A DNA stretch of 64,000 bases, taken from the NCBI RefSeq assembly GCF_016862435.1, contig NZ_BOMY01000034.1, forward strand, positions 1-64,000, given 5' to 3'. This document shows positions 1 through 7,957 of the stretch, in pieces. The first letter of the stretch is position 1. Each line of letters opens with the position of its first letter. Position numbers and translations under genes: made by a program. The notes below the pieces were generated by a model. It worked only from the letters and a program-made list of their open reading frames with translations. It was not told the DNA's origin and ran no database searches. The stretch is from Paractinoplanes tereljensis. Lineage in GTDB: Bacteria > Actinomycetota > Actinomycetes > Mycobacteriales > Micromonosporaceae.

Positions 1-84
1 GCGGCATCCGGCGCGGCATCCGGCGCGGCATCCGGCGCGGCATCCGGCGCGGCATCCGGCGCGGCATCCGGCGCGGCATCCGGC
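1..84 (+). repeat. 12-bp coding tandem repeat (7 units visible)
   Basis: Seven perfect copies of GCGGCATCCGGC lie head to tail from the left edge, each encoding Ala-Ala-Ser-Gly in the xylosidase frame. Unit length is a multiple of three, so copy-number change would keep the frame. The array probably continues to the left of the window. Confidence 0.95.
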
Positions 85-495
85 AGCAAATTGTCTGAGA
101 TCCCCGCCGCTAGCACGGCTTCCGGTGCGGCCGGCGACAGCACGGCGTCGGACGCCCCCGCCAACGGCGACGGCGACGGCGAGGCGGCGTCCTGGCCGGC
201 GTCTGGCGCCAGGCAGCTGGACCGCGGGTCCGGCGAATTGGACCGCCGGGTTCGCCTCGACCTCGGTCTGGCCGGCCCGCACACCGTGCGGCTGTGGCGG
301 GTCGACGCCACCCACGGCAACATTGCCGCACGCTGGACGGGCGGCGATTGGCCCACCGACGAGCAGTGGGCCGCGCTGAAGGACGCGGACGTCCTACCGG
401 AGGCCGAACCACCCCGCCGACTGGAGCCGGGCGAGGACATCACCCTCGACCTGCCCAATCCCGGCATAGCGTTCGTGGAGATCCGCCCGCTGTGA
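1..495 (+). CDS. GH39-type beta-xylosidase, C-terminal end (partial, runs off left edge)
   Basis: The frame is open from base 1, so only the last 164 residues are seen. The final ~80 residues (RLWRVD..HGN, then W-x-x-D-E-Q-W, then E-P-P-R-R, ending in a Leu-Asp-Leu-Pro strand) match the C-terminal beta-sandwich of family GH39 xylan 1,4-beta-xylosidases as I know that family. The catalytic barrel lies outside the window. The visible part starts with an Ala-Ala-Ser-Gly repeat encoded by a 12-bp tandem array, followed by a Ser/Ala/Gly/Asp-rich linker. Such a low-complexity insert inside the C-terminal domain is not typical of the family. A TTG at 91 would give a 134-aa protein, but the uninterrupted upstream frame argues against it. 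Confidence 0.7.
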   Translation, partial: AASGAASGAASGAASGAASGAASGAASGSKLSEIPAASTASGAAGDSTASDAPANGDGDGEAASWPASGARQLDRGSGELDRRVRLDLGLAGPHTVRLWRVDATHGNIAARWTGGDWPTDEQWAALKDADVLPEAEPPRRLEPGEDITLDLPNPGIAFVEIRPL

Positions 496-917
496 CCCGG
501 CACCGCCGGACGCGTTGTGGTGCGCTCGCCAGACTCGGCGACGCCGACCGTTTGTTGAGGTCCGCTGGGTGCGACCTGGCACCGCCGAACGCGCCGGGAT
601 GCGCTCGCCGTGGCCCAGCGGCACCGAACGCGGTTGAAGTCCGCCCGGCCTATCCCGGCGCCGCCGCGCATTGTGGGGCGCCCGCCAGGACCCGGCGGCG
701 CCGAACGTTGTTGAGGTCTGCCCGGTGTGCCCTGGCACCACCGGACATGTTGACTGTCAATACGACATCAACACGTGGCCGTCCATGTGTTGACGTCAAT
801 GTTGATGCAGTCAACACATCAATCTGGCTTTGCCGGGCCCGGCTAGGCGGGTCCGGGCTCGGCTCTCGCCAACCCGGCGACCGCCGGCCCGGATCACGAT
901 CGCCATTCGCCGGGCCG
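496..917. other. Non-coding gap between convergent xylosidase and mycosin genes
   Basis: No convincing gene. The first ~230 bp hold degenerate direct repeats (variants of GCACCGCCGAACGC and TTGAGGTCCGCC). Around 749-823 there is a compositionally different, AT-richer block listed separately. No clear intrinsic terminator is visible. Confidence 0.5.
749..823 (+). repeat. GTTGAC/GTCAAC-rich dispersed repeat, copy 1
   Basis: A ~75-bp block packed with GTTGA and TCAAC half-sites. Its outer parts (28 bp at the left, 22 bp at the right) match, in inverted orientation, the block at 34711-34779 with about three mismatches. The middle 16-17 bp differ. It is AT-rich compared with its surroundings. The function is unknown; a regulator-binding array or a small dispersed repeat are both possible. 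Confidence 0.7.
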
Positions 918-2123
918 TCAGGGCAGTTCCGGCCCGGCGGCTTGCCAACCCCGGCGGCGGCCGGCTCGGACCACGATCGCCGCGACCGCCAGCAGCAGGA
1001 CCAGGCCGGCGCCGATGCCGGCGAACAGCAGTGCCGAGTCCTGTGAGCGGGCTCGGCGGGCGGCCAGGGCCTCGGCCGCCGGGTCGCCGGGGCGCATCAC
1101 CACCGGGGCCACCGGCGCGCGCTGGTCGGGGCCCAGCGACTCGGTCAGGGCACGGTAGGGGTTGAGCAGGCCGGCGCCGTACTCGGGGCTCTTCTCGCCA
1201 CCGGGGGCCGGGTCAGCCGTCGCCGTCAGGCGGCGTTCCACCTCGTCGGGGGTCAGGCCGGGGTTGCGCTGCAGCAGCAGCGCCGCGGTGGCCGCCACGA
1301 ACGGGGTGGAGAAGCTGGTGCCCTGCACGTTCGCGTGGCCGGAACCGCGAGCCGCCACCGTCACGGGAGCGCCGAAGGCCATCAGGTCCACGTAGTCGCC
1401 GTGCTGGGAGAAATCGGCCCGCACGCCGGCCGAGGTGACCGCGCCGACGCCGATCACGCCGTCGTCGGCGGCCGGGAACGGCAGCGGGTTGCCCTTGGTG
1501 GCGTTGTTGCCGACCGCGGCGACCACCACCACCCCGGCGTCGTGGGCGCGTTTCACCGCGGCGGTGACCTCGCCGTTGGGGTCGGTCATCACCAGCGAGA
1601 GATTGATCACCCGGACCTTGCCTTGGTCGACGGCCCAGTCGATGGCCTGCGCGAACTGCGCCGGTGTACCCCGGTCGCCGACGGCCTTGCCGTCGATCTC
1701 CTGCTGTTCGCTGATGCGGACCGGCACGATCGTCGCGCCGGGCGCCAGGCCCTGGAAACCGGTCTCACTGGTCGGCTGGGCGGCGATGATGCTGGCCACC
1801 CCGGTGCCGTGGTCGGCGCAGTCCTGCTTGGCGTCGGCGTCGGCGTGCAGGAAATCGCGGCCGTCGTCGACGTGTCCCCTGAGCTGCGGATGCCCGGCGT
1901 CCACACCGGAGTCGATGACCGCCACCCGCACGCCGGCCCCGGTCGCGAACGACGCTAAGTTCTTCGGCGCGTACACCTGGTCCTCCAAGGGTGTGCCCTT
2001 GAAAACCGACGCCTGTTTCGGCGCGCTGTCGCACACGTTCGCCGCCCACGCCGCCGGTGCGGGCAGCAGAAGCAGCACCACCGTGGCCGTCGCGGCCGCC
2101 AGAGCTCGCCTCAACACCGCCAT
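918..2123 (-). CDS. mycP: Mycosin-type subtilisin-like serine protease
   Basis: An S8-family protease of 401 residues. A signal peptide (residues ~1-27, ending A-W-A) precedes the catalytic domain with Asp71 (V-I-D-S-G), His105 (D-H-G-T-G-V-A-S), oxyanion Asn206 (V-G-N-N) and Ser270 (G-T-S-F-S-T-P). A C-terminal membrane helix (~365-388) is followed by an Arg-rich tail. This layout is that of mycosins, the membrane-anchored proteases associated with type VII (ESX) secretion, with the catalytic domain outside the cell. The ATG at 2123 was chosen because the signal peptide starts there; an upstream in-frame start at 2264 would add 47 non-hydrophobic residues overlapping the riboswitch. No ESX core genes are in the window, so a type VII role is inferred from family only. 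Confidence 0.85.
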   Translation of the reverse strand: MAVLRRALAAATATVVLLLLPAPAAWAANVCDSAPKQASVFKGTPLEDQVYAPKNLASFATGAGVRVAVIDSGVDAGHPQLRGHVDDGRDFLHADADAKQDCADHGTGVASIIAAQPTSETGFQGLAPGATIVPVRISEQQEIDGKAVGDRGTPAQFAQAIDWAVDQGKVRVINLSLVMTDPNGEVTAAVKRAHDAGVVVVAAVGNNATKGNPLPFPAADDGVIGVGAVTSAGVRADFSQHGDYVDLMAFGAPVTVAARGSGHANVQGTSFSTPFVAATAALLLQRNPGLTPDEVERRLTATADPAPGGEKSPEYGAGLLNPYRALTESLGPDQRAPVAPVVMRPGDPAAEALAARRARSQDSALLFAGIGAGLVLLLAVAAIVVRAGRRRGWQAAGPELP

Positions 2124-2197
2124 CCCCCGTTCAACGATTCGGATGGATGGTACCGAGGGGGTACGACACCCGGTTGTGCCCGCCTGCGCCCCACAGT

Positions 2198-2338
2198 TAG
2201 GTTGTGGGAACCAAACTGCGGCGTCGTGAGGGAAACCGGTGAAAGTCCGGTGCGGTCGCGCCACTGTGAACGGGAGCCCGCTCCCGTGAGTCAGGACGCT
2301 CGCGCGCCGCAGCCTGCACGACGGGACGCGTCATCCCG
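2198..2338 (+). promoter_or_regulatory. Cobalamin (B12) riboswitch
   Basis: The leader of cbtB contains the hallmark pieces in order: GGGAA-CCGGTG-AAA-TCCGG-GCGG, the B12 box around GCGCCACTGTG (~2258-2268), then GAGTCAGGAC. A hairpin CGGGA(2322)...TCCCG(2338) sits directly before the Shine-Dalgarno AAGGAGG (2340-2346), which suggests translational control of cbtB. Outer boundaries are approximate. Confidence 0.93.
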
Positions 2339-2356
2339 CAAGGAGGTTCTCGCACC

Positions 2357-2560
2357 ATGCCCAAGGCTCAGGCGGCACAACCGCTCACCACCCCGGCGGT
2401 CTCGCCGCGGCTTCTCTGGACGGCCCTCGCGGTCGTCGCCCTCATGCTGCTGCTCACCTACCTGGTCGCCTTCGACCAGGGCGCGGTGTCGCAGTCCGGC
2501 ATGTACCTTCACGAGCTCATGCACGACGGCCGGCACCTACTCGGTGTCCCGTGCCACTGA
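2357..2560 (+). CDS. cbtB: Cobalt transporter subunit CbtB
   Basis: A 67-residue protein with one membrane helix (~19-40) and a His-rich C-terminus with H-E-L-M-H-D-G-R-H, typical of CbtB, the small partner of CbtA in proposed cobalt uptake for B12 synthesis. The ATG follows AAGGAGG by 10 bases, below a cobalamin riboswitch, so expression should fall when cobalamin is plentiful. Its stop overlaps the GTG start of cbtA by 10 bp, implying translational coupling. The C-terminal histidines are presumed metal ligands. Confidence 0.92.
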   Translation: MPKAQAAQPLTTPAVSPRLLWTALAVVALMLLLTYLVAFDQGAVSQSGMYLHELMHDGRHLLGVPCH

Positions 2561-3303
2561 CCGGCCCCGCCCAGAGTTTCGGCGCCTTCCTCATCCGGGG
2601 ACTGCTCGCCGGTCTGATCGCCGGCCTGCTGGCCGGCGTGTTCGCCTACACCGTGGGGGAACCCAAGGTCGACGCGGCCATCGCCATCGAGGAAGCCAAC
2701 GCGCACGCGGCCGGTGACGACGGGCACCACGACGAGGAACTGGTCAGCCGCGACGGCCAGAAGGGCGGCCTGTTCCTGGCCACCGGCCTCTACGGCGCCG
2801 CGATGGGCGGCCTGCTCGCCACCGCGTACACGGTGCTGCGCCGCCGCCTGCGCACCCCGAACGACACCCGCGCCGCCCTCGGCCTCGCCGGAGCGGCCCT
2901 GCTCGGTGTGGTCCTGGTGCCGTACCTGAAATATCCGCCCAACCCGCCCGCCGTCGGCAACCCCGACACGATCAACCAGCGCACCATCAGCTACCTGGCG
3001 ATCGTGGCGATCGGCCTGGTCGCCGTGTGGGCCGGCGTGATCGCCGCCCGCACCCAGCCGGTCGAGTGGCGGCAGGCCCTCGCCGGGGTGGCCGGGTTCC
3101 TGGTGGTCGTCGCCGTCGGATACCTGCTGCTGCCGACGATCAACGAGGTGCCCGACACGTTCCCGGCCGCGCTGCTGTGGAACTTCCGGATCGCCTCGCT
3201 CGGCACCCAGGCCGTCCTCTGGTCGGCCCTCGGCCTCGGCTTCGCCGCCCTGGCCACCCGCCCGGTCCGGGAACCGGCCCGCGAGGCCGTCCCCGTCGCC
3301 TGA
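2551..3303 (+). CDS. cbtA: Cobalt transporter subunit CbtA
   Basis: A 250-residue integral membrane protein with about six hydrophobic segments (~10-32, 75-95, 110-125, 150-170, 175-195, 225-242). A His/Asp/Glu-rich loop (about residues 52-66, G-H-H-D-E-E) lies between the first two, consistent with metal handling. This matches CbtA, the main subunit of the B12-regulated cobalt transporter. The GTG at 2551 overlaps the end of cbtB, the usual arrangement. Transcription ends at the strong hairpin at 3309-3349. Confidence 0.9.
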   Translation: MPLTGPAQSFGAFLIRGLLAGLIAGLLAGVFAYTVGEPKVDAAIAIEEANAHAAGDDGHHDEELVSRDGQKGGLFLATGLYGAAMGGLLATAYTVLRRRLRTPNDTRAALGLAGAALLGVVLVPYLKYPPNPPAVGNPDTINQRTISYLAIVAIGLVAVWAGVIAARTQPVEWRQALAGVAGFLVVVAVGYLLLPTINEVPDTFPAALLWNFRIASLGTQAVLWSALGLGFAALATRPVREPAREAVPVA

Positions 3304-3308
3304 GCAGC

Positions 3309-3349
3309 CCGCGGAGGCTCGCCACCAAAGCAAAAGCGAGCCTCCGCGG
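3309..3349. terminator. Bidirectional terminator-like hairpin
   Basis: Perfect 14-bp inverted repeat CCGCGGAGGCTCGC (3309-3322) / GCGAGCCTCCGCGG (3336-3349) with a 13-nt A-rich loop. It sits between convergent cbtA and the methyltransferase gene, as expected for a shared terminator. No U-tract, as is common in actinobacteria. Confidence 0.85.
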
Positions 3350-3352
3350 AAA

Positions 3353-4111
3353 TCAACGAACCGCCGTGATCAGTACGACGTTCTTGCGCACCCGGAAGAC
3401 ACCGTCGGCCGCGATCCGCGCCGACACGATCTCGCCCGCCGCCGCAACCTGTTCGGCGGTCAGTGGCTCGCCGGCCATGCTGTTCAGGTAGTCGACCACC
3501 GGCGCCACAGCGGGCACGGCCAGATCCCCCGGATACCGCTCCACCCGTACGTCCTGGAATTTTTCAGAAACCAGGGCCGGACCGCTCTCCGCGTAGAAAT
3601 CGCTCTGCCCGGCGCGCGGCATGATGTCGGGCCGGCCGATGGCCGTACTCAGCTCGGTAATCTCCGCCATGTGACCGTGACCGTTGGTGGCCACCGCAAG
3701 GCGGCCGCCAGGCCGCGAGACGCGGGCCAGTTCCCGCAGCACCGCCGCCGGATCATCGACGTGGTACAGCATGTGGTTGGCGATCACCGCGTCGAAGCTG
3801 CCGTCCGAAAACGGCAACGCCCCCGCGTCACACCGCCGCACCCGCACCCCCGGCAGATCCGCCAACCGCGCGCACATCGCCGGCGAGAAGTCCGTGACGG
3901 TCAGGTCGAGACCGTCGTGGCCCAGCCGCCGCCACAGCTCCCCGGTCCCAGCCCCCACTTCCAGGATCCGCCCCGACCGGGGCAGCCGCGACGCCAGCCA
4001 CGAGAACCAGTCCTGCGGATTCGTCCCGTACTCGTGCAGCGCCATCCGGGCGGTCAGGTTCCCGGTGGTGGCCGCGTACTGGGTGGCGGCCTGCGCCGAG
4101 GGCGACGTCAC
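3353..4111 (-). CDS. Class I SAM-dependent methyltransferase
   Basis: A 252-residue protein of the Methyltransf_11/25 type. The SAM-binding motif I is I-L-E-V-G-A-G-T-G (~49-57), followed by an acidic motif II (V-T-D-F) and the N-H-M-L-Y-H-V post-motif typical of small-molecule methyltransferases. Substrate unknown. It is the last gene of a leftward four-gene run; its ATG overlaps the stop of the alpha/beta hydrolase by 4 bp (ATGA), so the two are translationally coupled. Confidence 0.85.
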   Translation of the reverse strand: MTSPSAQAATQYAATTGNLTARMALHEYGTNPQDWFSWLASRLPRSGRILEVGAGTGELWRRLGHDGLDLTVTDFSPAMCARLADLPGVRVRRCDAGALPFSDGSFDAVIANHMLYHVDDPAAVLRELARVSRPGGRLAVATNGHGHMAEITELSTAIGRPDIMPRAGQSDFYAESGPALVSEKFQDVRVERYPGDLAVPAVAPVVDYLNSMAGEPLTAEQVAAAGEIVSARIAADGVFRVRKNVVLITAVR

Positions 4112-4914
4112 GCCGAGACCTTCCTGGCCAGGAACTCCTTCACCACCGGCGCGATCACCGCGGCCTTCACGATGTGGGTCTGACCCGGCAGCGTGCGGTA
4201 TTCCGCCGCCGGCAACGCCTCACTGAATGCCTTCGCACCATGGCGCATATACCGCGGGCTCTTACCACCGTCCATCACCAGCGCCGGGGCGCCCACCGCC
4301 GACCAGCGCCCCGCATCCAGCGGCACCCCACGCCCGGTCTCCCCGAGAATCCGCAGGTCATAAGGCAGGGTGTGCGCCACCCCGAGGAGCTTCTTCCACG
4401 CCGGCATCAACGGCATGAGGTGCACGAAAAACTTAGGCACCCCCACATGCACCATGAACTTCTTCACCGCCCCCGACCGGTCCCCGCGCGCGATCAGCGC
4501 CTCGGTGTCCCCGGTGAACGTCGCCTCCCGCGGCTCCCGGGATCCGTCGACGATGAACGGCGGCTCATACAACGCGAGCCGGGTCAGACCGGGCAGCCGG
4601 TTAGCCGCGTCAGCCGCCAGGACCGCCCCCGACGAGGTGCCGAACACCACCGCCGACCCACCGGCCACCGCCAGCACCGCCGCCAGATCCTCAATCTCCC
4701 GCTCCACCGACCAGGGCAGCGTGTCCCCGCTCTCGCCCCGCCCGCGCCGATCATAGGAGTAGACCGTGAAACTGCCGGCCAGCTCCGCCGCGAATCCCGC
4801 CGACGGCCCGTTGTCCCGGTAACTCATCGCCCCGTCGACCAGGATCAACGCCGGCCCGGACCCGACAGTCGCATAGCCGATCACGGATCCGTCGGCCGAA
4901 ATGACAGTAGGCAT
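4108..4914 (-). CDS. Alpha/beta hydrolase
   Basis: A 268-residue alpha/beta-hydrolase-fold protein. The nucleophile elbow is G-T-S94-S-G, the oxyanion region (V-D-G-A) lies near residue 27, and the likely catalytic His is in G-Q-T-H close to the C-terminus. The D-R-R-G-R-G-E-S-G stretch is typical of the family. Substrate not predictable. It lies between an SRPBCC gene and a methyltransferase gene in one leftward operon. Confidence 0.85.
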   Translation of the reverse strand: MPTVISADGSVIGYATVGSGPALILVDGAMSYRDNGPSAGFAAELAGSFTVYSYDRRGRGESGDTLPWSVEREIEDLAAVLAVAGGSAVVFGTSSGAVLAADAANRLPGLTRLALYEPPFIVDGSREPREATFTGDTEALIARGDRSGAVKKFMVHVGVPKFFVHLMPLMPAWKKLLGVAHTLPYDLRILGETGRGVPLDAGRWSAVGAPALVMDGGKSPRYMRHGAKAFSEALPAAEYRTLPGQTHIVKAAVIAPVVKEFLARKVSA

Positions 4915-4926
4915 GACAAAAAGTCC

Positions 4927-5619
4927 TTAAAGCTCGTTGACGAACAGGGTCCAGTCGGTCGGGTCATCGGCGAACAACACATGGTCCACCACCAGCGCCC
5001 CATGAAAACCCCGCAAAAACCTGAAAAGGCCGCCCGGCGTACGGACACCAAGCGTGTGCGCATTGACGAAGAACACCGAGCCCCCGCCCAGCACCGGGTC
5101 ACCGATGCGCGGCTCAGACCCCAGGCCCAGCTTGGTATGCAGAGCAGCCCAGGTGGCCGGCCAGTCGGCAACCGGCGGCCCGAACACGGTGACCGAGCGC
5201 GCCTCCCGCCCCGGGAACCACCGCAGGTACTCAACAAGCGACGCGAAGAACATCGCCGTCCCGAACTGCATCGCCTCGTACTCGTCGGCCCAGTCGTCCC
5301 CCGGCAGGAACCCGCTGGTGACAGCACGCAGCACGGTCGCCGACCGGTCCCGGCCCTCGACCAGATACTCATACGCCACGAACCGCCCGTCCGCCCCCGG
5401 CGAACTCCCGTACGCGAACCGCGATGGCTCGGACCGCCCGGTCACCGTCCCCGCCGGAATCCACCCGTCCCCGAAATCGGTGCGCACCGCGTCCCCGTCT
5501 ACCTCGGTCCGCCCGATGAACCACGACGAGATGCCCGGCCCGGTCGCGATAGCCGCCCACACCTGCTCCGGCGTGGCCTCGACCACCGCCTCCGACCGCG
5601 TCTCGAACTCCTTACCCAC
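4927..5619 (-). CDS. SRPBCC (AHSA1/START-like) domain protein
   Basis: A 230-residue protein whose first ~150 residues have the SRPBCC pattern (alternating hydrophobic strands, A-T-P-E-Q-V-W-A-A-I near residues 13-22, and a W-F-I-G ligand-pocket segment). A C-terminal ~80 residues add a second half-domain. Such proteins usually bind hydrophobic ligands or act as stress-related AHSA1-like proteins. The GTG at 5619 was chosen because it overlaps the end of the upstream regulator by 8 bp and restores a normal N-terminus; the longer open frame upstream is Arg-rich antisense-like sequence. The ArsR-like regulator plus SRPBCC pair is a common actinobacterial arrangement. Confidence 0.8.
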   Translation of the reverse strand: MGKEFETRSEAVVEATPEQVWAAIATGPGISSWFIGRTEVDGDAVRTDFGDGWIPAGTVTGRSEPSRFAYGSSPGADGRFVAYEYLVEGRDRSATVLRAVTSGFLPGDDWADEYEAMQFGTAMFFASLVEYLRWFPGREARSVTVFGPPVADWPATWAALHTKLGLGSEPRIGDPVLGGGSVFFVNAHTLGVRTPGGLFRFLRGFHGALVVDHVLFADDPTDWTLFVNEL

Positions 5620-6205
5620 GATCGCCCTCCACCTGCGAATCCAGAGCCGGATGCACCGCGACAACCAGGCGATGCTTACGCCCCTCCGGGCTGTGATACT
5701 TCGACACGAGGTGGGTGACCGCACCCGCGAGCTCCTCGGCGAACGCGGCCCGCTCGGCCGGCGACGCGAACCGCACCTCCCCGTCCAGCGCGAACGTCGC
5801 CACCCGCTGCTTGGCCTGCGCACCCCCGGTGATCAGCGACCCCACATCCCGCACCAGCCGGGCCGCCAGAGCAAGCAGCCACCGCGCCGACAGCCGATCC
5901 GGTGCCCGCCCCGGGTCGGGCGCCACCGCCGACAGCGCGGCCGGCGAGATCACGAAGGACGCCGCGGTCGCCCGCAGCATCCGCTCGGTCACGTTGCCCT
6001 TGCGGCGCTCCTCGACCAGCTCGATCAGCCCGTGCTGCTCGAGCTGCCGCAGGTGATAGTTGACCTTCTGCCGGGGCAGCCCGACCCGGCCGGCCAGCAT
6101 GGTGGCCGACCCCGGCGAGACCAGCTCGGCGAGCAACCGGCTGCGAATGGGATCGAGACTGACCTCGGCCGCGGCCGGATCCTCGATGACGGCGACATCG
6201 TGCAT
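5612..6205 (-). CDS. Winged-helix (ArsR-like) transcriptional regulator
   Basis: A 197-residue protein starting at ATG 6205. Residues ~15-85 form a winged helix with recognition-helix sequence L-P-R-Q-K-V-N-Y-H-L-R-Q-L and wing L-V-E-E-R-R-K-G-N. The C-terminal half resembles a small ligand or dimer domain. No metal-binding Cys cluster is visible, so this is not a classical metal sensor. It leads the operon with the SRPBCC, hydrolase and methyltransferase genes and is divergent from the phosphotransferase gene; a palindrome just upstream (6224-6239) is its likely operator. Confidence 0.83.
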   Translation of the reverse strand: MHDVAVIEDPAAAEVSLDPIRSRLLAELVSPGSATMLAGRVGLPRQKVNYHLRQLEQHGLIELVEERRKGNVTERMLRATAASFVISPAALSAVAPDPGRAPDRLSARWLLALAARLVRDVGSLITGGAQAKQRVATFALDGEVRFASPAERAAFAEELAGAVTHLVSKYHSPEGRKHRLVVAVHPALDSQVEGDRG

Positions 6206-6223
6206 GCCCCCTACGAAACCACC

Positions 6224-6239
6224 GACAATAAAATTTGTC
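6224..6239. promoter_or_regulatory. Candidate operator, inverted repeat GACAA-N6-TTGTC
   Basis: An AT-rich palindrome GACAATAAAATTTGTC lies in the 54-bp space between the divergent regulator and phosphotransferase genes. Its position suggests autoregulation by the winged-helix protein; direct binding is inference. Confidence 0.55.
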
Positions 6240-6259
6240 CAGAGGCTAAGCTGATCACC

Positions 6260-7285
6260 GTGACGGAGATCGACCACCTCCTGCGCCCGCACTGGCGAGC
6301 AGAACCCCTCACCCACAGCAACGCCAACGAGGTAACCGCCGGTGTCTGGCGCATCCACCGCGACCACGACACCGCCATCCTCAAACTCGCCGCCGCCCGG
6401 CGCCCAGGCGCCGCACCCCACCTCGCCGCCAGCGACGACCCAGGCCACTTCAACTACTGGCAAAGAGAAATCCGCGCGTACGAGGCCAGCCTGCCCCCAA
6501 CCGCATTCCCCGGCATCCAGGCCCCTCAGCTACTGGCGGTGGACCACCAAGGCGACCGCACCGCGCTGTGGCTGGAGGACGTCCAGGGCACCCCCGGCCG
6601 CCACAGCACCCCCGCCGACCTGGCCGACCTCGCCCACCGACTGGGCACCGCCCAGGCCCGCTACGTGCACGACCGCCCCACCCACGAATGGCTGGCCCGC
6701 GACTGGCTACGCGACTACACCCTGGCCCTGCCCGTCCCCGACGACCTCGACTGGAACCACCCCGTAGCCCAAGCCACCTGGCCACCGTCCCTCCGCCAGG
6801 CCCTGCACCGCCTGTGGACCCACCGCCACGACCTGCTCGCCCTGGCCGACCACCTTCCGCGCACCCTCTGCCACCACGATGTGTGGCCGATGAACCTCAT
6901 CCTCACCGACAGTGGCCCCACCCTGATCGACTGGGCGTTCGTCGGCCCCGGCGCCATCGGTGAGGACGCCGCCAACCTGGCGCTCGACACCTTCTTCGAC
7001 GGCCTGATCGACATCCGCCACCTGGACGAGGTCCTGACCACCGTCACCGCCGCCTACGAGAAGGGCATCGCCCCCGCAGTAGACCCGGCCACAGCCCGCC
7101 GAGCCGTCAAGACCACCGGCGCCGCCAAGTACTTCTGGCTGGCCCCACGCATGCTGATGACCGCCGCCACCCCCACCCCCGCAAAGGCCGCCTACGACCA
7201 GCGCACCCTGGAAGCCACCTTCGCCGGCCGAGCCCCCGTCCTGACCGCCGTAACCACCTGGGCCGACGAGGTCCTGTCCAGCTGA
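6260..7285 (+). CDS. Aminoglycoside phosphotransferase (APH) family kinase
   Basis: A 341-residue kinase-fold protein. The catalytic loop is H206-D207-V-W-P-M-N212, and Asp224 of L-I-D-W is the metal-binding residue that replaces the DFG Asp. The N-terminal lobe Lys is probably in I-L-K-L (residue 42). The APH family covers antibiotic kinases, choline/homoserine-like kinases and many unknowns; substrate cannot be assigned. The GTG at 6260 was chosen because it lies just past the divergent promoter and gives a normal family length. No Shine-Dalgarno is obvious, so the message may be leaderless. Confidence 0.8.
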   Translation: MTEIDHLLRPHWRAEPLTHSNANEVTAGVWRIHRDHDTAILKLAAARRPGAAPHLAASDDPGHFNYWQREIRAYEASLPPTAFPGIQAPQLLAVDHQGDRTALWLEDVQGTPGRHSTPADLADLAHRLGTAQARYVHDRPTHEWLARDWLRDYTLALPVPDDLDWNHPVAQATWPPSLRQALHRLWTHRHDLLALADHLPRTLCHHDVWPMNLILTDSGPTLIDWAFVGPGAIGEDAANLALDTFFDGLIDIRHLDEVLTTVTAAYEKGIAPAVDPATARRAVKTTGAAKYFWLAPRMLMTAATPTPAKAAYDQRTLEATFAGRAPVLTAVTTWADEVLSS

Positions 7286-7320
7286 CCGTTCCGTGGCGCC
7301 CGACGCTCACACCCCGGCCT

Positions 7321-7725
7321 TCACGGGAGCAGGCGCAGCACTCCCGCCGGCGTGGCCCGGAAGCCGCATCCGTCCAGGTAGAAGTGCTCCAGGTGCGGTT
7401 CGAAGTCGACGTGCAGCCATTCGCAGCCGGCCGCGCGGGCCTCCGCGGTCGCCACCTCGACCAGCCGGGTGCCGACGCCGCGGTGCTGCCGGTCCGGGTC
7501 GACGGCCGTGTCCAGCAGAAACGCGTGGCTTCCGCCGTCCCAGCACACCTGCACGAACCCGATCAGCTCCCCGGCCTCGAACGCACCGACCCAGGTGAGC
7601 GCATGCCGGTCGAGCCGCCGGGCCCACGGCCGGACCTCCGCCGGATCACCCCCGAAGGCACGAGCGTGCAGCGCACTGACCTGCCGGTCATCGACGGCAA
7701 AGCGGACTTCGAGGTGCATCGTCAC
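7321..7725 (-). CDS. GNAT family N-acetyltransferase
   Basis: A compact 134-residue GNAT domain. The acetyl-CoA pyrophosphate loop is Q-H-R-G-V-G-T (~80-86), preceded by the T-A-V-D-P beta4 strand. Substrate unknown. Start may be GTG 7725 or ATG 7719. It is convergent with the phosphotransferase gene. Confidence 0.8.
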   Translation of the reverse strand: MTMHLEVRFAVDDRQVSALHARAFGGDPAEVRPWARRLDRHALTWVGAFEAGELIGFVQVCWDGGSHAFLLDTAVDPDRQHRGVGTRLVEVATAEARAAGCEWLHVDFEPHLEHFYLDGCGFRATPAGVLRLLP

Positions 7726-7858
7726 CCGGCAACGCTAGGAATCCACCGAGTCGAGGGCACCCCGATTTCCGGAAGTTGAGGGCCGGCCGCCCTCCAAAAG
7801 TCCAAGTCAGGATGCCGTTGATTCCTTTTTAGGGTTCAGCGTGGCCGGTGGCGGCGCG

Positions 7859-7884
7859 CACACCGCGTAGAGCGTCCTAGGATG
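7859..7884 (+). repeat. CCTAGGA-centred 26-mer, site A
   Basis: Contains the 17-mer GTAGAGCGTCCTAGGAT (7867-7883), which recurs exactly at 21930-21946. The full 26-mer matches the one at 24663-24688 at 24 of 26 positions. It lies ~74 bp upstream of the coiled-coil gene. A TAGGAT hexamer could serve as a -10 element, or TCCTAGGA could be a palindromic protein site. Confidence 0.65.
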
Positions 7885-7957
7885 ATGGGGTCGGGGGAAA
7901 GTCCTGCCGGTGTGGTGGCTCGGCGCGGACGGTCGGCGCGCCTAGGCTCACCAGGCG

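Noticed and set aside
1..84. Regular repeat array at the left edge as a possible CRISPR
   Set aside because: Units are 12 bp, contiguous, without spacers, and in frame with a coding sequence.
5054..6259. 400-codon in-frame extension upstream of the APH-family kinase
   Set aside because: It runs antisense through the SRPBCC and regulator genes and has Arg/Pro/Ser-rich shadow composition; GTG 6260 gives the normal family start.
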